Shown piece after piece: positions 18,555 through 28,417 of a stretch of DNA of 46,012 nucleotides. The notes under the pieces are model-generated. The model had not been told where the DNA came from. It searched no databases and saw only the letters and a list, made by a program, of their open reading frames with translations. A program made the position numbers and the translations under genes. Source of the DNA: Thiomicrorhabdus sp. (GTDB lineage: Bacteria; Pseudomonadota; Gammaproteobacteria; Thiomicrospirales; Thiomicrospiraceae); the NCBI GenBank assembly GCA_021648625.1, contig JAKISK010000004.1:1-46012 (forward strand), in the 5' to 3' direction. Every line of letters begins with the position of its first letter. Within the stretch, counting starts at the first letter, position 1.

Positions 18555-19161
18555 GTTTTAATCCGAGTGTTTTTTGAAAAAAGAGCCATTGCAATGCAAT
18601 GTACGTGGCGGCAACATTAAATTCGGCATTCAATAACATCTGTTTGGCTTGGTTAAAGCTTAACTTAACCACTTTAATGTCTTCATTTTCAGACGAAAGC
18701 CCTGCGTATTCCGCAATTTCGTGGATTGAAACCTCTGCCGCGTATAAATGCAATATTTCATTGCAAGCACCTGGGGAGGGGTAAAATTGGCAAATGTACT
18801 CTAGATCCTTAATAATTGCACCTGTCTCCTCTTGAGTTTCTCTAATGCCTGCTTCTTCGGGTGATTCACCCAAATCAATCATCCCTGCAACAGGTTCCAG
18901 TAACCAAGCTTGCGTTTGATTTTGTGAAGTTTGTGCATTAAACACCGCCCCTACACGACATTGTTCAACCAAAATGACCTGTTCTTCAGAGCTGTCGTAC
19001 AACAAAACAACCACCGCCTGCCCACGCTGAAACAACTCACGACTAAAGGTGTTTGACCAACCCCCTTGATAACGTAAATGCTTAAAATGAAGGATGTTAA
19101 GTTCAAAAAAACCTGTGTATGCAGGTTTAATGGATTGAATTTTAAAACTTTTCTCGGTCAT
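18535..19161 (-). CDS. nudF: ADP-ribose diphosphatase (Nudix, NudF type)
   Basis: 208 residues. Hydrolyses ADP-ribose to AMP and ribose 5-phosphate. The Nudix box is complete: GMIDLGESPEEAGIRETQEE then TG (G-x5-E-x7-RE-x2-EE-x-G). The NudF-type element YPSPGACNEILHLY follows. The N-terminal swap domain FELNILHFKHLRYQGGW is also as expected. A G7 tract precedes the ATG in a G-rich leader. It heads a run of overlapping leftward genes. An NAD-derived ADP-ribose hydrolase would be useful beside NAD-degrading systems, but no specific link is visible. Confidence 0.9.
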   Translation of the reverse strand: MTEKSFKIQSIKPAYTGFFELNILHFKHLRYQGGWSNTFSRELFQRGQAVVVLLYDSSEEQVILVEQCRVGAVFNAQTSQNQTQAWLLEPVAGMIDLGESPEEAGIRETQEETGAIIKDLEYICQFYPSPGACNEILHLYAAEVSIHEIAEYAGLSSENEDIKVVKLSFNQAKQMLLNAEFNVAATYIALQWLFFQKTLGLKHDRQTP

Positions 19162-19215
19162 TAAATTTTTCTCCCCCCCTCGTTAAGTTAACAGGATAGC
19201 CGCCTAAAGAGTTCC

Positions 19216-20307
19216 TTATTGAATTTCAACCATTGGCACACGCGAGGTAATGCCGCACAGCAGTTCATAACTAATGGTTTTCGCAAACTTTGCAACCTCA
19301 TCAACAGAAAGCCCTTCCCCCCAGAGCGTCGCCAAACTGTCAATATGAATGCGCTCGTAGTGTTCTGTAATATCGACAGTAATCATGTCCATAGAGACGC
19401 GACCAATCAGTGGAACACGCTTTCCATCCACCAAAACTGGCGTACCCGTTGGGGCATGTCTGGGGTAGCCATCCCCGTAACCAATGGCAATCACTGCCAC
19501 ACAGGTTCTTTTTGGAGCTCGCCAATCATTGCCGTACCCAACAAACTCTCCCGCTTCTACCCATCGGATTGCAATCACAGCAGATTCCAATCGCATCACG
19601 GTTTTGAGCTTCGCTTGCTTATCAAAAGGAGTGCTGGTACTGCCAATGCCATAGAGCAAGATACCGGGACGAACCCAGTCATAGCTGGATGCAGCATAAG
19701 ACTGCAACCCTGATGAATTATGCAAACTTTTTGGAAAATCAAAGGCTTCTGTCGCACACTGAAAGGACAGAATTTGTTTTTGGGTAAACGCGATGGCAGA
19801 TTTACTTTCCTCATCGGCCGAGGCGAGATGTGACATCAAGTGGATGTTAAAATAATTTGGATTTTCTTCTAACTGTTTAATCACAGAGGGAATTTGTTCG
19901 GTTGAAAACCCTAAACGATTCATACCTGTATCGATTTTAATCCAAACATTGATCACCGAAGCCGTTTGATAACGCAATAACCATTGCAGTTGATGCATCG
20001 AATGAATCACAATGTCTAAACGGTTTTGAACCGCAAGTGGCAACTCAATTTCAGAAAATAGCCCTTCTAATAATAGAATTCGATGTAAAAATCCTTTTTG
20101 GCGTAATAACAACGCTTCATCAATGGAGGCCACGCCAAATCCATCGGCACCAACCAGTTGTTGTGCGACTCGGCAAATGCCATGACCGTAACCATTGGCT
20201 TTAATCACCGCCAACACTTTACTGTTTGGCGCTAAGGATTTTGCAATATGTAAATTATGACGCAAAGCAGGTAGGTTAATATACGCTTTGGTTGGACGAT
20301 AGAACAT
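19216..20307 (-). CDS. alr: Alanine racemase
   Basis: PLP enzyme that makes D-alanine for peptidoglycan. 363 residues. The PLP lysine is K36 in VLAVIKANGYGHG, the catalytic tyrosine is Y258 in FVGYGNDW, and DTGMNRLGF and WVRPGILLYG are present. It follows dnaB by 23 bp, the common dnaB-alr order of gammaproteobacteria. A G7 run lies just before the ATG (20311-20317) and may serve as an odd ribosome binding region. Confidence 0.97.
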   Translation of the reverse strand: MFYRPTKAYINLPALRHNLHIAKSLAPNSKVLAVIKANGYGHGICRVAQQLVGADGFGVASIDEALLLRQKGFLHRILLLEGLFSEIELPLAVQNRLDIVIHSMHQLQWLLRYQTASVINVWIKIDTGMNRLGFSTEQIPSVIKQLEENPNYFNIHLMSHLASADEESKSAIAFTQKQILSFQCATEAFDFPKSLHNSSGLQSYAASSYDWVRPGILLYGIGSTSTPFDKQAKLKTVMRLESAVIAIRWVEAGEFVGYGNDWRAPKRTCVAVIAIGYGDGYPRHAPTGTPVLVDGKRVPLIGRVSMDMITVDITEHYERIHIDSLATLWGEGLSVDEVAKFAKTISYELLCGITSRVPMVEIQ

Positions 20308-20330
20308 ATTCCCCCCCTGCTGTCCAAACT

Positions 20331-21779
20331 TTAATAGTGCCCATCAGACACCTCAAAGCCAGCATGATTTTCAAACCGCGTGTATTCACCAATAAACGTT
20401 AAACGCACCGTGCCTAAAGCACCATTTCGGTGTTTTCCTAAAATAATTTCAGCAACGCCTTTATACTCTGTCTCTTCGTTATACACTTCATCACGGTAGA
20501 TAAAAACAATTAAATCGGCATCTTGCTCAATGGCACCCGATTCACGAAGATCGGACATTATAGGGCGTTTATTTGGGCGTTGTTCAAGGCTTCGGTTTAA
20601 CTGAGAGAGCGCAATGACAGGAATTTCTAACTCTTTTGCCAATGCCTTGAGCCCTCGTGAAATTTCTGAAATTTCATTGACTCGGTTTTCTGAGTTAGCC
20701 GATCCTCTCATTAACTGAATATAGTCGACCACAATTAATCCCAGTCCAGTGGCTTTTGATTCGGGGTTTTCATGCCCAGCTTCCAACGCTTCTTTACGCT
20801 GCATCTCACGAACGTCTTTATCAATTCGACGAGATCGAGCTCTCAACTCAGTAATCATTAGTGCAGGAGTATCATCAATAAAAATTTTGGCTTGCGATAA
20901 AATATTAATCGCTTTGTTTAATTTAGGCCAATCATCTTGCGCCAACTTTCCTGTTCGCATTCGACCCGCATCAATGCGCCCAATCGAGCTAATCATACGC
21001 ATTGCCAAAGATTCCCCTGGCATCTCCATACTGAATACCGCTACGGGGGCTTTGTTCTTTGTGGCAATATTCTCTGCAAGGTTCATTGAAAATGTCGTTT
21101 TACCCATCGATGGACGACCTGCCACAATAATCAAATCCGACTTTTGCAACCCAGCGGTTAGTTCATCAAACTCGGTTAAATGCGTCTCTTGTCCCGTAAT
21201 ATTACCATCGGAATTAAACAATTCATCAATCTTATTGATGGCCGATTCCAGCAATACATCCATTGTTTTATACTGGCGTTCTTTGCCTTCACCATGTTCT
21301 GCAATGGCATTGATTTTAGATTCTGCAATGTCTAAAATTTCGCGTACTTCTCGACCCTGAGGATAATAAGCGGACTCTGCCACTTCATTACTGGCGGTAA
21401 TCAGTCCGCGTAAAATTGCTTTATCTCGAACCAACTGTGCGTAATATAAAATATTGGCCGCACCCGGTGTATTTTTAACCAAATCAATCAGGTAAATTTT
21501 ATCACCCGCAAGCTCTAACTGCCCTGTGGCTTCTAACTGCGCCACACAAGCGACGAGATCAAAAGGTTTATTGTTACGACTCAGCTCACTAATCACCGAA
21601 AAAATGGCTTGATGTTGTTTGGTATAAAAATCATTTTGATTCACAATTTCCATCACATCGTCAAACACTTCATTTGCCAGCATCAACCCACCAATAACAG
21701 ATTGTTCTGCTTCTAAAGAGTGGGGGGGAACTTTAAACAGTTCATCAGGTTGCGTGGTGTGTGACAATTTTGTATTCAT
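20331..21779 (-). CDS. dnaB: Replicative DNA helicase DnaB
   Basis: 482 residues. Hexameric helicase that unwinds the replication fork. The N-terminal primase-interaction domain opens HSLEAEQSVIGGLM; the RecA-like domain has Walker A IVAGRPSMGKTTF, Walker B GLIVVDYIQLM, and VIALSQLNRSLEQR with SDLRESGAIEQDADLI. No intein insertion is present, and length is normal. It lies 200 bp downstream of rplI beyond a terminator-like hairpin, so it may have its own promoter. Confidence 0.98.
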   Translation of the reverse strand: MNTKLSHTTQPDELFKVPPHSLEAEQSVIGGLMLANEVFDDVMEIVNQNDFYTKQHQAIFSVISELSRNNKPFDLVACVAQLEATGQLELAGDKIYLIDLVKNTPGAANILYYAQLVRDKAILRGLITASNEVAESAYYPQGREVREILDIAESKINAIAEHGEGKERQYKTMDVLLESAINKIDELFNSDGNITGQETHLTEFDELTAGLQKSDLIIVAGRPSMGKTTFSMNLAENIATKNKAPVAVFSMEMPGESLAMRMISSIGRIDAGRMRTGKLAQDDWPKLNKAINILSQAKIFIDDTPALMITELRARSRRIDKDVREMQRKEALEAGHENPESKATGLGLIVVDYIQLMRGSANSENRVNEISEISRGLKALAKELEIPVIALSQLNRSLEQRPNKRPIMSDLRESGAIEQDADLIVFIYRDEVYNEETEYKGVAEIILGKHRNGALGTVRLTFIGEYTRFENHAGFEVSDGHY

Positions 21780-21916
21780 AGAATATGCTTAAAGTTTCAG
21801 CGCTTAAGAGAAAAAAAATAAAGAAGCATTATAACACCCAAACCCTCTCGAATGAGAAGATAGACATTTAAGAGAGCGTGTTTACGCCCTGCCCTAAGTT
21901 TTACTTTTGTAAAGTC

Positions 21917-21954
21917 AAAAAAAAACGAGCCCATTTTAAATGGACTCGTTTTTT
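21917..21954 (-). terminator. Terminator between rplI and dnaB
   Basis: The minus strand reads AACGAGTCCATTT, a short loop, AAATGGGCTCGTT, then a run of T; the stem has one G-T pair. A T-run on the other strand would allow use in both directions. Lies 25 bp past the rplI stop and ends the rpsF-rpsR-rplI operon. Confidence 0.85.
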
Positions 21955-21979
21955 CAAAACAGTTCGAAAGGTAAAACAA

Positions 21980-22432
21980 TTACTCTTCGATTGCTGTTAC
22001 TTCAACCGTAACGGAAGCTACAACGTCTGTATGCAATTGAATATCAATTTCATACGTACCAACGTGACGCAATACACCATCAGGCATACGAACATCACGA
22101 CGCTCAACGTCAAACCCAGCCGACTTAAATGCGTCTGCAATATCTTGCGTACCGATAGAGCCGAATAACTTACCTTCGTCTCCAGCCGTTGCTTCAAGTG
22201 TTGCAACTTGGCCATTTAAGTTTTCATAAATACCTTGTGCAACCGCTAATTCAGCCGCCGCTGCTTTTTCAAGCTCGGCACGAATTTCAGCAAATGCCGC
22301 AATATTCTCTTTTGTTGCTGGCTTTGCTTTACCTTTAGGAATCAAAAAGTTACGAGCATAACCAGATTTAACTGAAACCTGATCGCCTAAAATTCCTAAA
22401 TTTTGTACTTTTTCAAGCAGAATAACATTCAT
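21980..22432 (-). CDS. rplI: 50S ribosomal protein L9
   Basis: 150 residues. Start [19 protein letters not shown] and [14 protein letters not shown] are the L9 N-domain signature; the central helix ([17 protein letters not shown]) and C-domain ([16 protein letters not shown]) are complete. Binds 23S rRNA near the L1 stalk base. Last gene of the rpsF operon, 11 bp after the DUF2232 gene, followed by a terminator. Confidence 0.98.
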   Translation of the reverse strand: MNVILLEKVQNLGILGDQVSVKSGYARNFLIPKGKAKPATKENIAAFAEIRAELEKAAAAELAVAQGIYENLNGQVATLEATAGDEGKLFGSIGTQDIADAFKSAGFDVERRDVRMPDGVLRHVGTYEIDIQLHTDVVASVTVEVTAIEE

Positions 22433-22443
22433 AGCTTAAACCT

Positions 22444-23340
22444 CTATAATTCTTCTTTTTTCCATCGGTTTCGAAAATCCATCCAGATATCGACTAAACC
22501 GATGGTTGCTAATATCAACATCGTTTGTGGAAATATAAATAACAGGATATACAGTCCAACCAACCAAATGGTATGCAGTTTTTTAATGGCTACCGTTTGA
22601 TGTGCAATGGCAATGCCTTGAAACATCAAACCTACAATAACCACTCCAGTTAAATCTGAAACTAATCCACTGCCCTCACCTAATACCAATCCAAGTATGG
22701 CTAAAACAATCGCAACATACGCAGTCGTCTTAGGTAAACGCAATTGATAAAAATCAATTTTAAATTGCCCAGGATGGTACAGCTCACTTTGCCACCAGCG
22801 CCCGATGGTTAAAATAGAGAACCACAAGATAACGGCAAATACCGCTAACAACATGGTCACTAAATTCATCATTTTAGTAATCAACTCAAGTTGATAATCA
22901 ACTCCAGAGGTTTCTAAAATAGGCGCTATATGCTGGGTAAACAGTGCTAACCACCATTCACTTGGGTTTGGAATAATGAGATAAAACCCAATTAGACCAA
23001 GCCCCGCGACCAGCATTGCAAACTGAAGTGCCGTAGCCAATGAGTTGGTTTGCCTTAAAATGACACTCATTACCCAAACGGGAAGCATGTACTCCATAAT
23101 GGCAAGGGTAGCAGGCCAATAATTACCTGTTAACATCACCGTTAGTAATACATGAACCACTGCACCACAAATAAGTGCTTTAAAACCGTCGGCAACCGAA
23201 ACGCGTAAAGTTACCAAGGCAATAATTGCACCCACTAAAAGTCCAAAGGGGGCAATCAAAACACTCAATGCCGAAAATAAACCAACCGCTATCAGAGCCT
23301 GCTTAGGCCCTTTCATTGAATAAGTTGCAATTCCTAGCAT
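22444..23340 (-). CDS. DUF2232-type integral membrane protein
   Basis: 298 residues, nearly all hydrophobic, with about eight predicted membrane helices and no enzymatic motif. Position between rpsR and rplI is where many gammaproteobacteria carry a DUF2232 membrane protein, and the ALIAVGLFSALSVLIAPFG start fits. Function unknown; transport-related roles are only guessed. Spacing to both neighbours is short (36 bp and 11 bp), so it is in the ribosomal protein operon. Confidence 0.75.
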   Translation of the reverse strand: MLGIATYSMKGPKQALIAVGLFSALSVLIAPFGLLVGAIIALVTLRVSVADGFKALICGAVVHVLLTVMLTGNYWPATLAIMEYMLPVWVMSVILRQTNSLATALQFAMLVAGLGLIGFYLIIPNPSEWWLALFTQHIAPILETSGVDYQLELITKMMNLVTMLLAVFAVILWFSILTIGRWWQSELYHPGQFKIDFYQLRLPKTTAYVAIVLAILGLVLGEGSGLVSDLTGVVIVGLMFQGIAIAHQTVAIKKLHTIWLVGLYILLFIFPQTMLILATIGLVDIWMDFRNRWKKEEL

Positions 23341-23376
23341 GTTATACCTGTTAAATATTTTCGCTTATTCAAACAA

Positions 23377-23604
23377 TTATTTATGGTGATCCGTATACGG
23401 CAATAATGCAAGGTAACGCGCACGTTTAATTGCAGTTGCCAATTGACGTTGATACTTAGCGCTTGTTCCTGTAATACGGCTAGGTACAATTTTACCTGTT
23501 TCCGTAATATAAGATCTCAACGTATCTAAGTCTTTATAATCAATCTGTTTCACGCCATCAGCGGTAAAACGACAGAATTTTTTTCTTCCAAATCCTCTAG
23601 CCAT
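23377..23604 (-). CDS. rpsR: 30S ribosomal protein S18
   Basis: 75 residues from the ATG at 23604, which has a perfect AAGGAG 6 nt upstream; a longer frame to 23652 lacks such a site and adds non-family residues. [31 protein letters not shown] and [17 protein letters not shown] are S18 hallmarks. It binds S6 on the small-subunit platform, and its start overlaps the rpsF end by 8 bp, keeping the two partners coupled. Confidence 0.98.
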   Translation of the reverse strand: MARGFGRKKFCRFTADGVKQIDYKDLDTLRSYITETGKIVPSRITGTSAKYQRQLATAIKRARYLALLPYTDHHK

Positions 23605-23971
23605 TTTTAGCTCCTTGTGAACGTGAATCACGACGTTTATCAAATTTTTCATCTTTTTTCGCTAACATAACCGACGGTTCTATTAACGCTGTTTTTTGCT
23701 TAACAACCATGCTACGTAATACGGCATCGTTGTAGTAAAAAGCATTTTCAAGCTCATCAAGTGCTTCTTGACCACATTCAATATTCATTAAAATATAGTG
23801 TGCTTTGTGTACCTTATTAATTAGGTAAGCAAGTTGACGGCGCCCCCAGTCTTCTAGACGGTGAATTTCACCACCAGACTGTTCAATAAGGGTGCGGTAA
23901 CGTTCTAGCATTGCAGGAACCTGTTCAGACTGATCAGGATGCACTAGAAATATAACTTCATAATGACGCAT
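23597..23971 (-). CDS. rpsF: 30S ribosomal protein S6
   Basis: 124 residues. [19 protein letters not shown] and [18 protein letters not shown] are S6 signatures, with the strand YILMNIECG and a C-terminal basic tail. GGAAG lies a few bases before the ATG. First gene of the operon; it overlaps rpsR by 8 bp. The 5' leader contains a small hairpin (TTCAG/CTGAA, about 24042-24060) but I could not identify the classic S6:S18 leader motif. Confidence 0.98.
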   Translation of the reverse strand: MRHYEVIFLVHPDQSEQVPAMLERYRTLIEQSGGEIHRLEDWGRRQLAYLINKVHKAHYILMNIECGQEALDELENAFYYNDAVLRSMVVKQKTALIEPSVMLAKKDEKFDKRRDSRSQGAKNG

Positions 23972-24068
23972 TTATTTCTTCCTTATGGATTATAAAAAGT
24001 CTCCTGATGCCAATAAGTTCAGCACAGTGAGACAAGGATATTTCAGACCAATAGCCTGAAAGGCGCGA

Positions 24069-24097
24069 ATTATAACGTAACAACACCCTAAATTCAA
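24069..24097 (-). promoter_or_regulatory. Sigma-70 promoter of the rpsF operon
   Basis: On the minus strand TTGAAT (24092-24097) and a perfect TATAAT (24069-24074) are 17 bp apart, with transcription expected near 24062, about 90 nt before rpsF. The -35 box directly abuts the pyrF stop. Predicted from sequence; one of the best promoter matches in the window. Confidence 0.75.
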
Positions 24098-24796
24098 TTA
24101 CAAAGAATTATTAATGGCTGTTAAGGCTGCAACAGGGTCATCCGACTGTGTAATTGGACGACCAATTACAAGAAAACTTGACCCCGCTTCTATTGCTTTT
24201 TTAGGTGTCATAATGCGCTTTTGATCGTCATTACAACTGCCTTCAGGTCGAATACCTGGCGTGACCAAGCAAAAATTGGCATCAAATGTTTGACGTAATC
24301 GCGCAACTTCTTGAGCCGAGCAAACAATACCATCCATTTTAGCGGACTGAGCTAAACTTGCTAAGCGCAGTACATTTTCTTCAGGCGTGCCTTGCAAACC
24401 TATTTCTTTTAGATCCGACTGCTCCATACTGGTCAAAACCGTTACTGCAATCAATAATGGTTTGTGTTCACAATCTGACAAGGATTCACGCGCGGCCTCC
24501 ATCATTTTACGCCCTCCCAGTGCGTGTACATTGACCATCCAAACACCGAGTTTTGCCGCCGCTTGAATCGCTTTTGCAACGGTGTTTGGAATATCGTGAT
24601 ATTTTAAATCTAAAAAAATATCAAAACCACGATCAATCAGCTCCTTAATAAATTGAGGGCCAGAAACGGCAAATAGCTCTTTTCCAACCTTCAATCGACA
24701 TAATTCTGGGGTTAATTTTTCTACAAACTGCAATGCAGCCTGACGATCAGCATAATCTAATGCGACCAATACCTTAGGAGATCTTTGATTTACCAC
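24098..24796 (-). CDS. pyrF: Orotidine 5'-phosphate decarboxylase
   Basis: Last step of UMP synthesis. 232 residues, GTG start. [15 protein letters not shown] opens the TIM barrel, and the catalytic array is in [32 protein letters not shown] and [12 protein letters not shown] form the phosphate-binding end. It follows lapA by 7 bp, the conserved ihfB-lapA-pyrF order. Confidence 0.97.
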   Translation of the reverse strand: MVNQRSPKVLVALDYADRQAALQFVEKLTPELCRLKVGKELFAVSGPQFIKELIDRGFDIFLDLKYHDIPNTVAKAIQAAAKLGVWMVNVHALGGRKMMEAARESLSDCEHKPLLIAVTVLTSMEQSDLKEIGLQGTPEENVLRLASLAQSAKMDGIVCSAQEVARLRQTFDANFCLVTPGIRPEGSCNDDQKRIMTPKKAIEAGSSFLVIGRPITQSDDPVAALTAINNSL

Positions 24797-24803
24797 TTGC
24801 CTA

Positions 24804-25136
24804 CTATTCCTTACTAATCAACTGATTAGAATCATTTTTTAACATCAAGCGTTCACTTGATAATTCCTTTTTTAAATCCAAAAGTTGATTGGTTTGCTTC
24901 TTATTTAAACGCACTTGCTTGCGAAGCTTCCATTTTACCCCCCCCATCTTTAACGACAATACCGATGCACCCAATAAAGCCCCAACCACTAAGGTCAAAG
25001 CCAAAACAAGTCCTAAAGGAATGGTTGTTTTAAGTACAAATAAATTGAGATCGACAGGGTTTGGATTCAAAACCCCCAATACAGCGCCCAACATTAAAAG
25101 CATGATAATAATTAAAAAAATGAATAATTTACGCAT
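24804..25136 (-). CDS. lapA: LapA-domain membrane protein (DUF1049)
   Basis: 110 residues with two membrane helices ([17 protein letters not shown] and [19 protein letters not shown]) separated by the [12 protein letters not shown] loop, then a charged coiled-coil-like tail. LapA with LapB controls lipopolysaccharide synthesis via LpxC turnover in enteric bacteria. Here there is no lapB next to it in the window; pyrF follows directly. Contains a G8 tract (24938-24945, Met-Gly-Gly-Val) that could slip. Confidence 0.87.
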   Translation of the reverse strand: MRKLFIFLIIIMLLMLGAVLGVLNPNPVDLNLFVLKTTIPLGLVLALTLVVGALLGASVLSLKMGGVKWKLRKQVRLNKKQTNQLLDLKKELSSERLMLKNDSNQLISKE

Positions 25137-25300
25137 TATAAAAATTTCTCTTAATCCTGAAAAGATGAATACCCGAAAAAGGTTCAGATAGTTGATTACC
25201 CCTAATTTCTAGATAGAAATGCAAGTTAGACTGTAAGCAATTGGTGCGCTGCTTATAAACGTATTTTCTATCTGGGGATTAGGAATTATAGAACAAGAAT

Positions 25301-25331
25301 AAAAAAAAGGGCTACAAAGTAGCCCTTTTTT
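25301..25331 (-). terminator. Rho-independent terminator after ihfB
   Basis: Minus strand: AAAAAGGGCTAC, loop TTT, GTAGCCCTTTTTTTT. A 12-bp near-perfect stem with a long T tract starting 6 bp beyond the ihfB stop. Separates ihfB from lapA-pyrF. Confidence 0.93.
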
Positions 25332-25336
25332 AGGAT

Positions 25337-25642
25337 TTAAAATAAAATTTCAGTCGTTTCTTTCGATTGATCAACCCGCTCTCGCAAAGATTTACCCGGT
25401 TTAAAGTGCGGTACTTGCTTATCGGGTAGTTCAACCGTTTCCCCTGTTTTAGGGTTTCGCCCCTTTCTCGCTTTACGATAATGAAGGCTAAAACTACCAA
25501 AACCACGTATCTCAATGCGCTCGCCTTGAGACAGTGTTTCTATCATAGAATCCACGATTTGATTTACAGCAAGCTCAATATCTTTTTGAGAAAATTGAGT
25601 TTGTTTTCTTGCTATGCGTTCAATTATTTCTGACTTTGTCAT
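25337..25642 (-). CDS. ihfB: Integration host factor subunit beta
   Basis: 101 residues. [32 protein letters not shown] and [27 protein letters not shown] are IhfB features, with the DNA-intercalating Pro in the beta arm (RNPKTGE). The protein bends DNA and heterodimerises with IhfA, encoded elsewhere. It follows rpsA by 165 bp and ends at a strong terminator. A small inverted repeat GGTAATAAATATTACC lies in the gap upstream. Confidence 0.96.
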   Translation of the reverse strand: MTKSEIIERIARKQTQFSQKDIELAVNQIVDSMIETLSQGERIEIRGFGSFSLHYRKARKGRNPKTGETVELPDKQVPHFKPGKSLRERVDQSKETTEILF

Positions 25643-25807
25643 TTGATCAGACTCTTAATAATCTCTAATAACACAAAGAGAGTTTTAATGCCGCTAAACT
25701 GAACGACACTAAAAAGACCAAAATAAAACTTAGCTCTATAAATGGGGTAACCATTCACTGCAAGCCAAGCCACTTACAAGGTAATAAATATTACCCTAAT
25801 CGTCAGA

Positions 25808-27469
25808 TTACATTTTATCTTTGAAAAGATCACCGAATGTTGAACCAGCCGCTGGTACTTGTTTTTCAGAGTACCCTTTCATAGCTTCCTGCTCTTCATG
25901 CGCTTCTTTTGCTTTCATTGATAATGAAAGTGAACGATTTTTGCGATCAATATTGGTAACTTTAGCCGAAACCTTATCACCTTCTTTTAGAACACTTGAT
26001 GCATCACGCGTGTCTTCTAGCAATTCTGACGCACGAAGGTAACCTTCTACTTCAGGAGCAAGCTCAATCACCGCACCACGATTATCAACGGTTTTAACCA
26101 CACCTTCAACCATGCTGCCTTTTCCGTGATCCGCAACAAACTGACCAAATGGATCTTGCTCTAACTGTTTAAGGCCTAGCGAGATACGCTCACGATCAGG
26201 ATCAATCGAAAGAATAACCGTTTCTAGCTCATCGCCTTTCTTAAAGTCACGAATGGCTTCTTCGCCAGTCTGCTTCCAAGAAATATCAGTAAGGTGTACT
26301 AGACCATCAATACCACCTTCTAGACCAATAAAGATACCAAAGTCAGTGATTGATTTGATAACACCTTGAATTTTATCGTTTTTAGCATGGATTGCTGAGA
26401 AGCTTTCCCATGGGTTAACCGCGCACTGCTTAATAGACAGTGAAATACGACGACGCTCTTGATCCACGTCCAAAATTTTAACACGTACTTCTTGGCTTAG
26501 GTGAACCACTTTAGAGGGGTGAATGTTACGGTTTGTCCAATCTAATTCAGACGTATGAACCAGCCCTTCGATTCCAACTTCAATTTCAATGAAAGCACCG
26601 TAGTCGGTAATATTAGCCACTTTACCAGCCACTTCCGCACCCATTGGGTAACGAGCAACCATATCGGACCAAGGATCTTCTTCAAGCTGCTTAAGACCAA
26701 GTGAAACACGACTACGCTCTTTATCAAACTTAAGAACTTTAACGTCAATTTCATCACCAACATTAACAATCTCAGAAGGATGATTAACACGACGCCAAGC
26801 CATATCTGTAATGTGCAGAAGACCATCAACACCACCAAGGTCAATGAAAGCACCGTAGTCAGTAAGATTTTTAACAATCCCTTTAAGAGTAGAGCCTTCT
26901 TCCATGTTGGCTAGAATTGCTTCGCGCTCTGCGGAGCTTTCAATTTCAATAACGGCACGACGAGAAACAACCACGTTGTTACGCTTACGATCAAGCTTAA
27001 CAAGCTTCATCTCAATCTCTTTGCCTTCAAGGAAACCGAAGTCACGAATAGGACGAATATCCACAAGTGACCCTGGTAAGAAACCACGAATACCTTCCAC
27101 ATCAACGGTAAGACCACCTTTAACCTTACCAGTCACAAGACCAACAACAACTTCACCTTCTTCCATTGCTGTCTCAAGACGATCCCACGTTTTAGCACGT
27201 TTTGCTTTTTCACGTGATAGACGGGTTTCACCCAGCCCGTCTTCTAATGATTCAAGAAACACTTCAACTTCATCACCTACCGCCACTTCTAGCTCGCCAT
27301 TGGCGTCTAAAAACTGTACTTTAGGGATTGATGATTCAGACTTCATGCCCGCATCAACGAGAACGGTTTCTTTGTCAATACCGATAACGGTACCGATGAT
27401 TAACGCGCCTGGGTTAAATTTTTCTTGAAATGATGCTTCAAATAGTTCAGCGAAAGATAATTCACTCAT
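25808..27469 (-). CDS. rpsA: 30S ribosomal protein S1
   Basis: 553 residues from the ATG at 27469 ([14 protein letters not shown]), which has GGAAG 8-9 nt upstream; a further ATG at 27484 is in frame but the family starts at the chosen one. Six S1 RNA-binding repeats are visible (e.g. [62 protein letters not shown]), each ending in SRVSLGLKQ or [10 protein letters not shown]. It tethers mRNA to the ribosome. Classic cmk-rpsA-ihfB order. Confidence 0.98.
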   Translation of the reverse strand: MSELSFAELFEASFQEKFNPGALIIGTVIGIDKETVLVDAGMKSESSIPKVQFLDANGELEVAVGDEVEVFLESLEDGLGETRLSREKAKRAKTWDRLETAMEEGEVVVGLVTGKVKGGLTVDVEGIRGFLPGSLVDIRPIRDFGFLEGKEIEMKLVKLDRKRNNVVVSRRAVIEIESSAEREAILANMEEGSTLKGIVKNLTDYGAFIDLGGVDGLLHITDMAWRRVNHPSEIVNVGDEIDVKVLKFDKERSRVSLGLKQLEEDPWSDMVARYPMGAEVAGKVANITDYGAFIEIEVGIEGLVHTSELDWTNRNIHPSKVVHLSQEVRVKILDVDQERRRISLSIKQCAVNPWESFSAIHAKNDKIQGVIKSITDFGIFIGLEGGIDGLVHLTDISWKQTGEEAIRDFKKGDELETVILSIDPDRERISLGLKQLEQDPFGQFVADHGKGSMVEGVVKTVDNRGAVIELAPEVEGYLRASELLEDTRDASSVLKEGDKVSAKVTNIDRKNRSLSLSMKAKEAHEEQEAMKGYSEKQVPAAGSTFGDLFKDKM

Positions 27470-27583
27470 GGATAAAACTTCCAATTTTTTTCTAGCCGTA
27501 AATTTAACTCAGATGGGAGTATCAATTTAAATACACGGGTCAGTTTAGTTAATTGCTGGTTTCCCAATTGCCAACAAAAGAAA

Positions 27584-27613
27584 ATCCTCGAATGCATTAA
27601 GCAACCGAGGACT
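27584..27613 (-). terminator. Possible terminator/attenuator between cmk and rpsA
   Basis: On the minus strand AGTCCTCGG and CGAGGATTTTC can pair (6-7 bp stem with a long loop), followed by TTTTG. It lies 34-63 bp after the cmk stop. The stem is short, so partial read-through to rpsA is plausible. Confidence 0.5.
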
Positions 27614-27646
27614 TTATAAAAATAATATTTATAGAGAGTTAAAAAA

Positions 27647-28318
27647 CTAAGCGATTAACGCCTGTTTTTTAACCAACGAAAGTACCGTTTGGCACACCGC
27701 ATCAATGTCTAAGTGCGAGGTATCAATAACCGTTGCATCATCCGCAGGCCTTAAAGGCGCTGTCTTACGATTCAGGTCACGCTCATCACGCGCTTCGATG
27801 TCTCTTGTTATCTGGTCAATATTAGCACTAACTCCTTGAGTTTTCAACTGTTTAACACGTCTTTCTGCTCTAATCTCGGCTGAGGCGGTCAAATACAGCT
27901 TAATATCCGCATTTGGGAAAACCACAGTTCCCATATCTCGCCCATCGGCAATTAGCCCTGGCAACATTGCAAAGGCTTTTTGGCGTGCCAATAAAGCCGC
28001 TCGAACGTCTGGAATCACCGCAATGGTTGATGCCACACCGGCCACTTCTTCCGTACGCACTTGAGAGGTAATGTCTTCCCCTTCATAAATAATGCTCGTG
28101 TCCACAAATTTAACGGGTAACGCACTGGCCAATGCCACCAGTTTTGCAACATCATCCAGCGCAATCTCTGCTTTAACGGCGCCAAACGCCAGCGCACGAT
28201 AAATCGCACCACTGTCTAATAAATGAAACCCTGTTTTTTGCACTAAAAATTGTGCCAAGGTTCCTTTTCCTACGCCACTTGGGCCATCAATGGTAATGAC
28301 TGGAATAGATGAACTCAT
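27647..28318 (-). CDS. cmk: Cytidylate kinase
   Basis: Phosphorylates CMP and dCMP. 223 residues. The P-loop is VITIDGPSGVGKGTLAQ; LLDSGAIYRA, GLIADGRDMGTVVFP and REIEARDERDLNRKTAPL-like text (DIEARDERDLNR) complete the family. Normally it sits next to aroA; here the NACHT/RelA-SpoT cassette intervenes. G-rich leader AGGGGGGAGAAAA precedes its ATG. A second, decayed copy of its first eight bases and this leader occurs beside aroA. Confidence 0.97.
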   Translation of the reverse strand: MSSSIPVITIDGPSGVGKGTLAQFLVQKTGFHLLDSGAIYRALAFGAVKAEIALDDVAKLVALASALPVKFVDTSIIYEGEDITSQVRTEEVAGVASTIAVIPDVRAALLARQKAFAMLPGLIADGRDMGTVVFPNADIKLYLTASAEIRAERRVKQLKTQGVSANIDQITRDIEARDERDLNRKTAPLRPADDATVIDTSHLDIDAVCQTVLSLVKKQALIA

Positions 28319-28347
28319 TTTTCTCCCCCCTCCCTTAAATTAAATAA
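28311..28347. repeat. Left copy of imperfect repeat flanking the NACHT cassette
   Basis: GAACTCATTTTTCT then C-rich, then TTAAATTAA. It spans the cmk start codon and leader. A similar segment (GAACTCATTTTTTCT, C-rich, TTAATTAA) lies at 31593-31630 beside the aroA stop. The two enclose the cassette as imperfect direct repeats. C-rich leaders of this type also occur elsewhere in the window, so only the first 13 bases are strong evidence. Confidence 0.5.
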
Positions 28348-28417
28348 CATCAATTCTATAATTGCCAATATGGCTTCTAAAGACAAGCATTCTCCCATCT
28401 AGCTAAATGGAAACTTG

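Noticed and set aside
20749-21360. 203-codon plus frame inside dnaB
   Set aside because: Opposite-strand shadow of a securely identified gene.
24001-24062. S6:S18-binding leader RNA upstream of rpsF
   Set aside because: Only a 5-6 bp hairpin is visible; the characteristic CCG-containing loop could not be found.
25782-25797. Inverted repeat GGTAATAAATATTACC as an IHF operator
   Set aside because: It is A/T-rich and short; no consensus match strong enough to call a site.
26904-27428. 174-codon plus frame inside rpsA
   Set aside because: Antisense shadow; low-complexity Ser/Arg/Thr composition.
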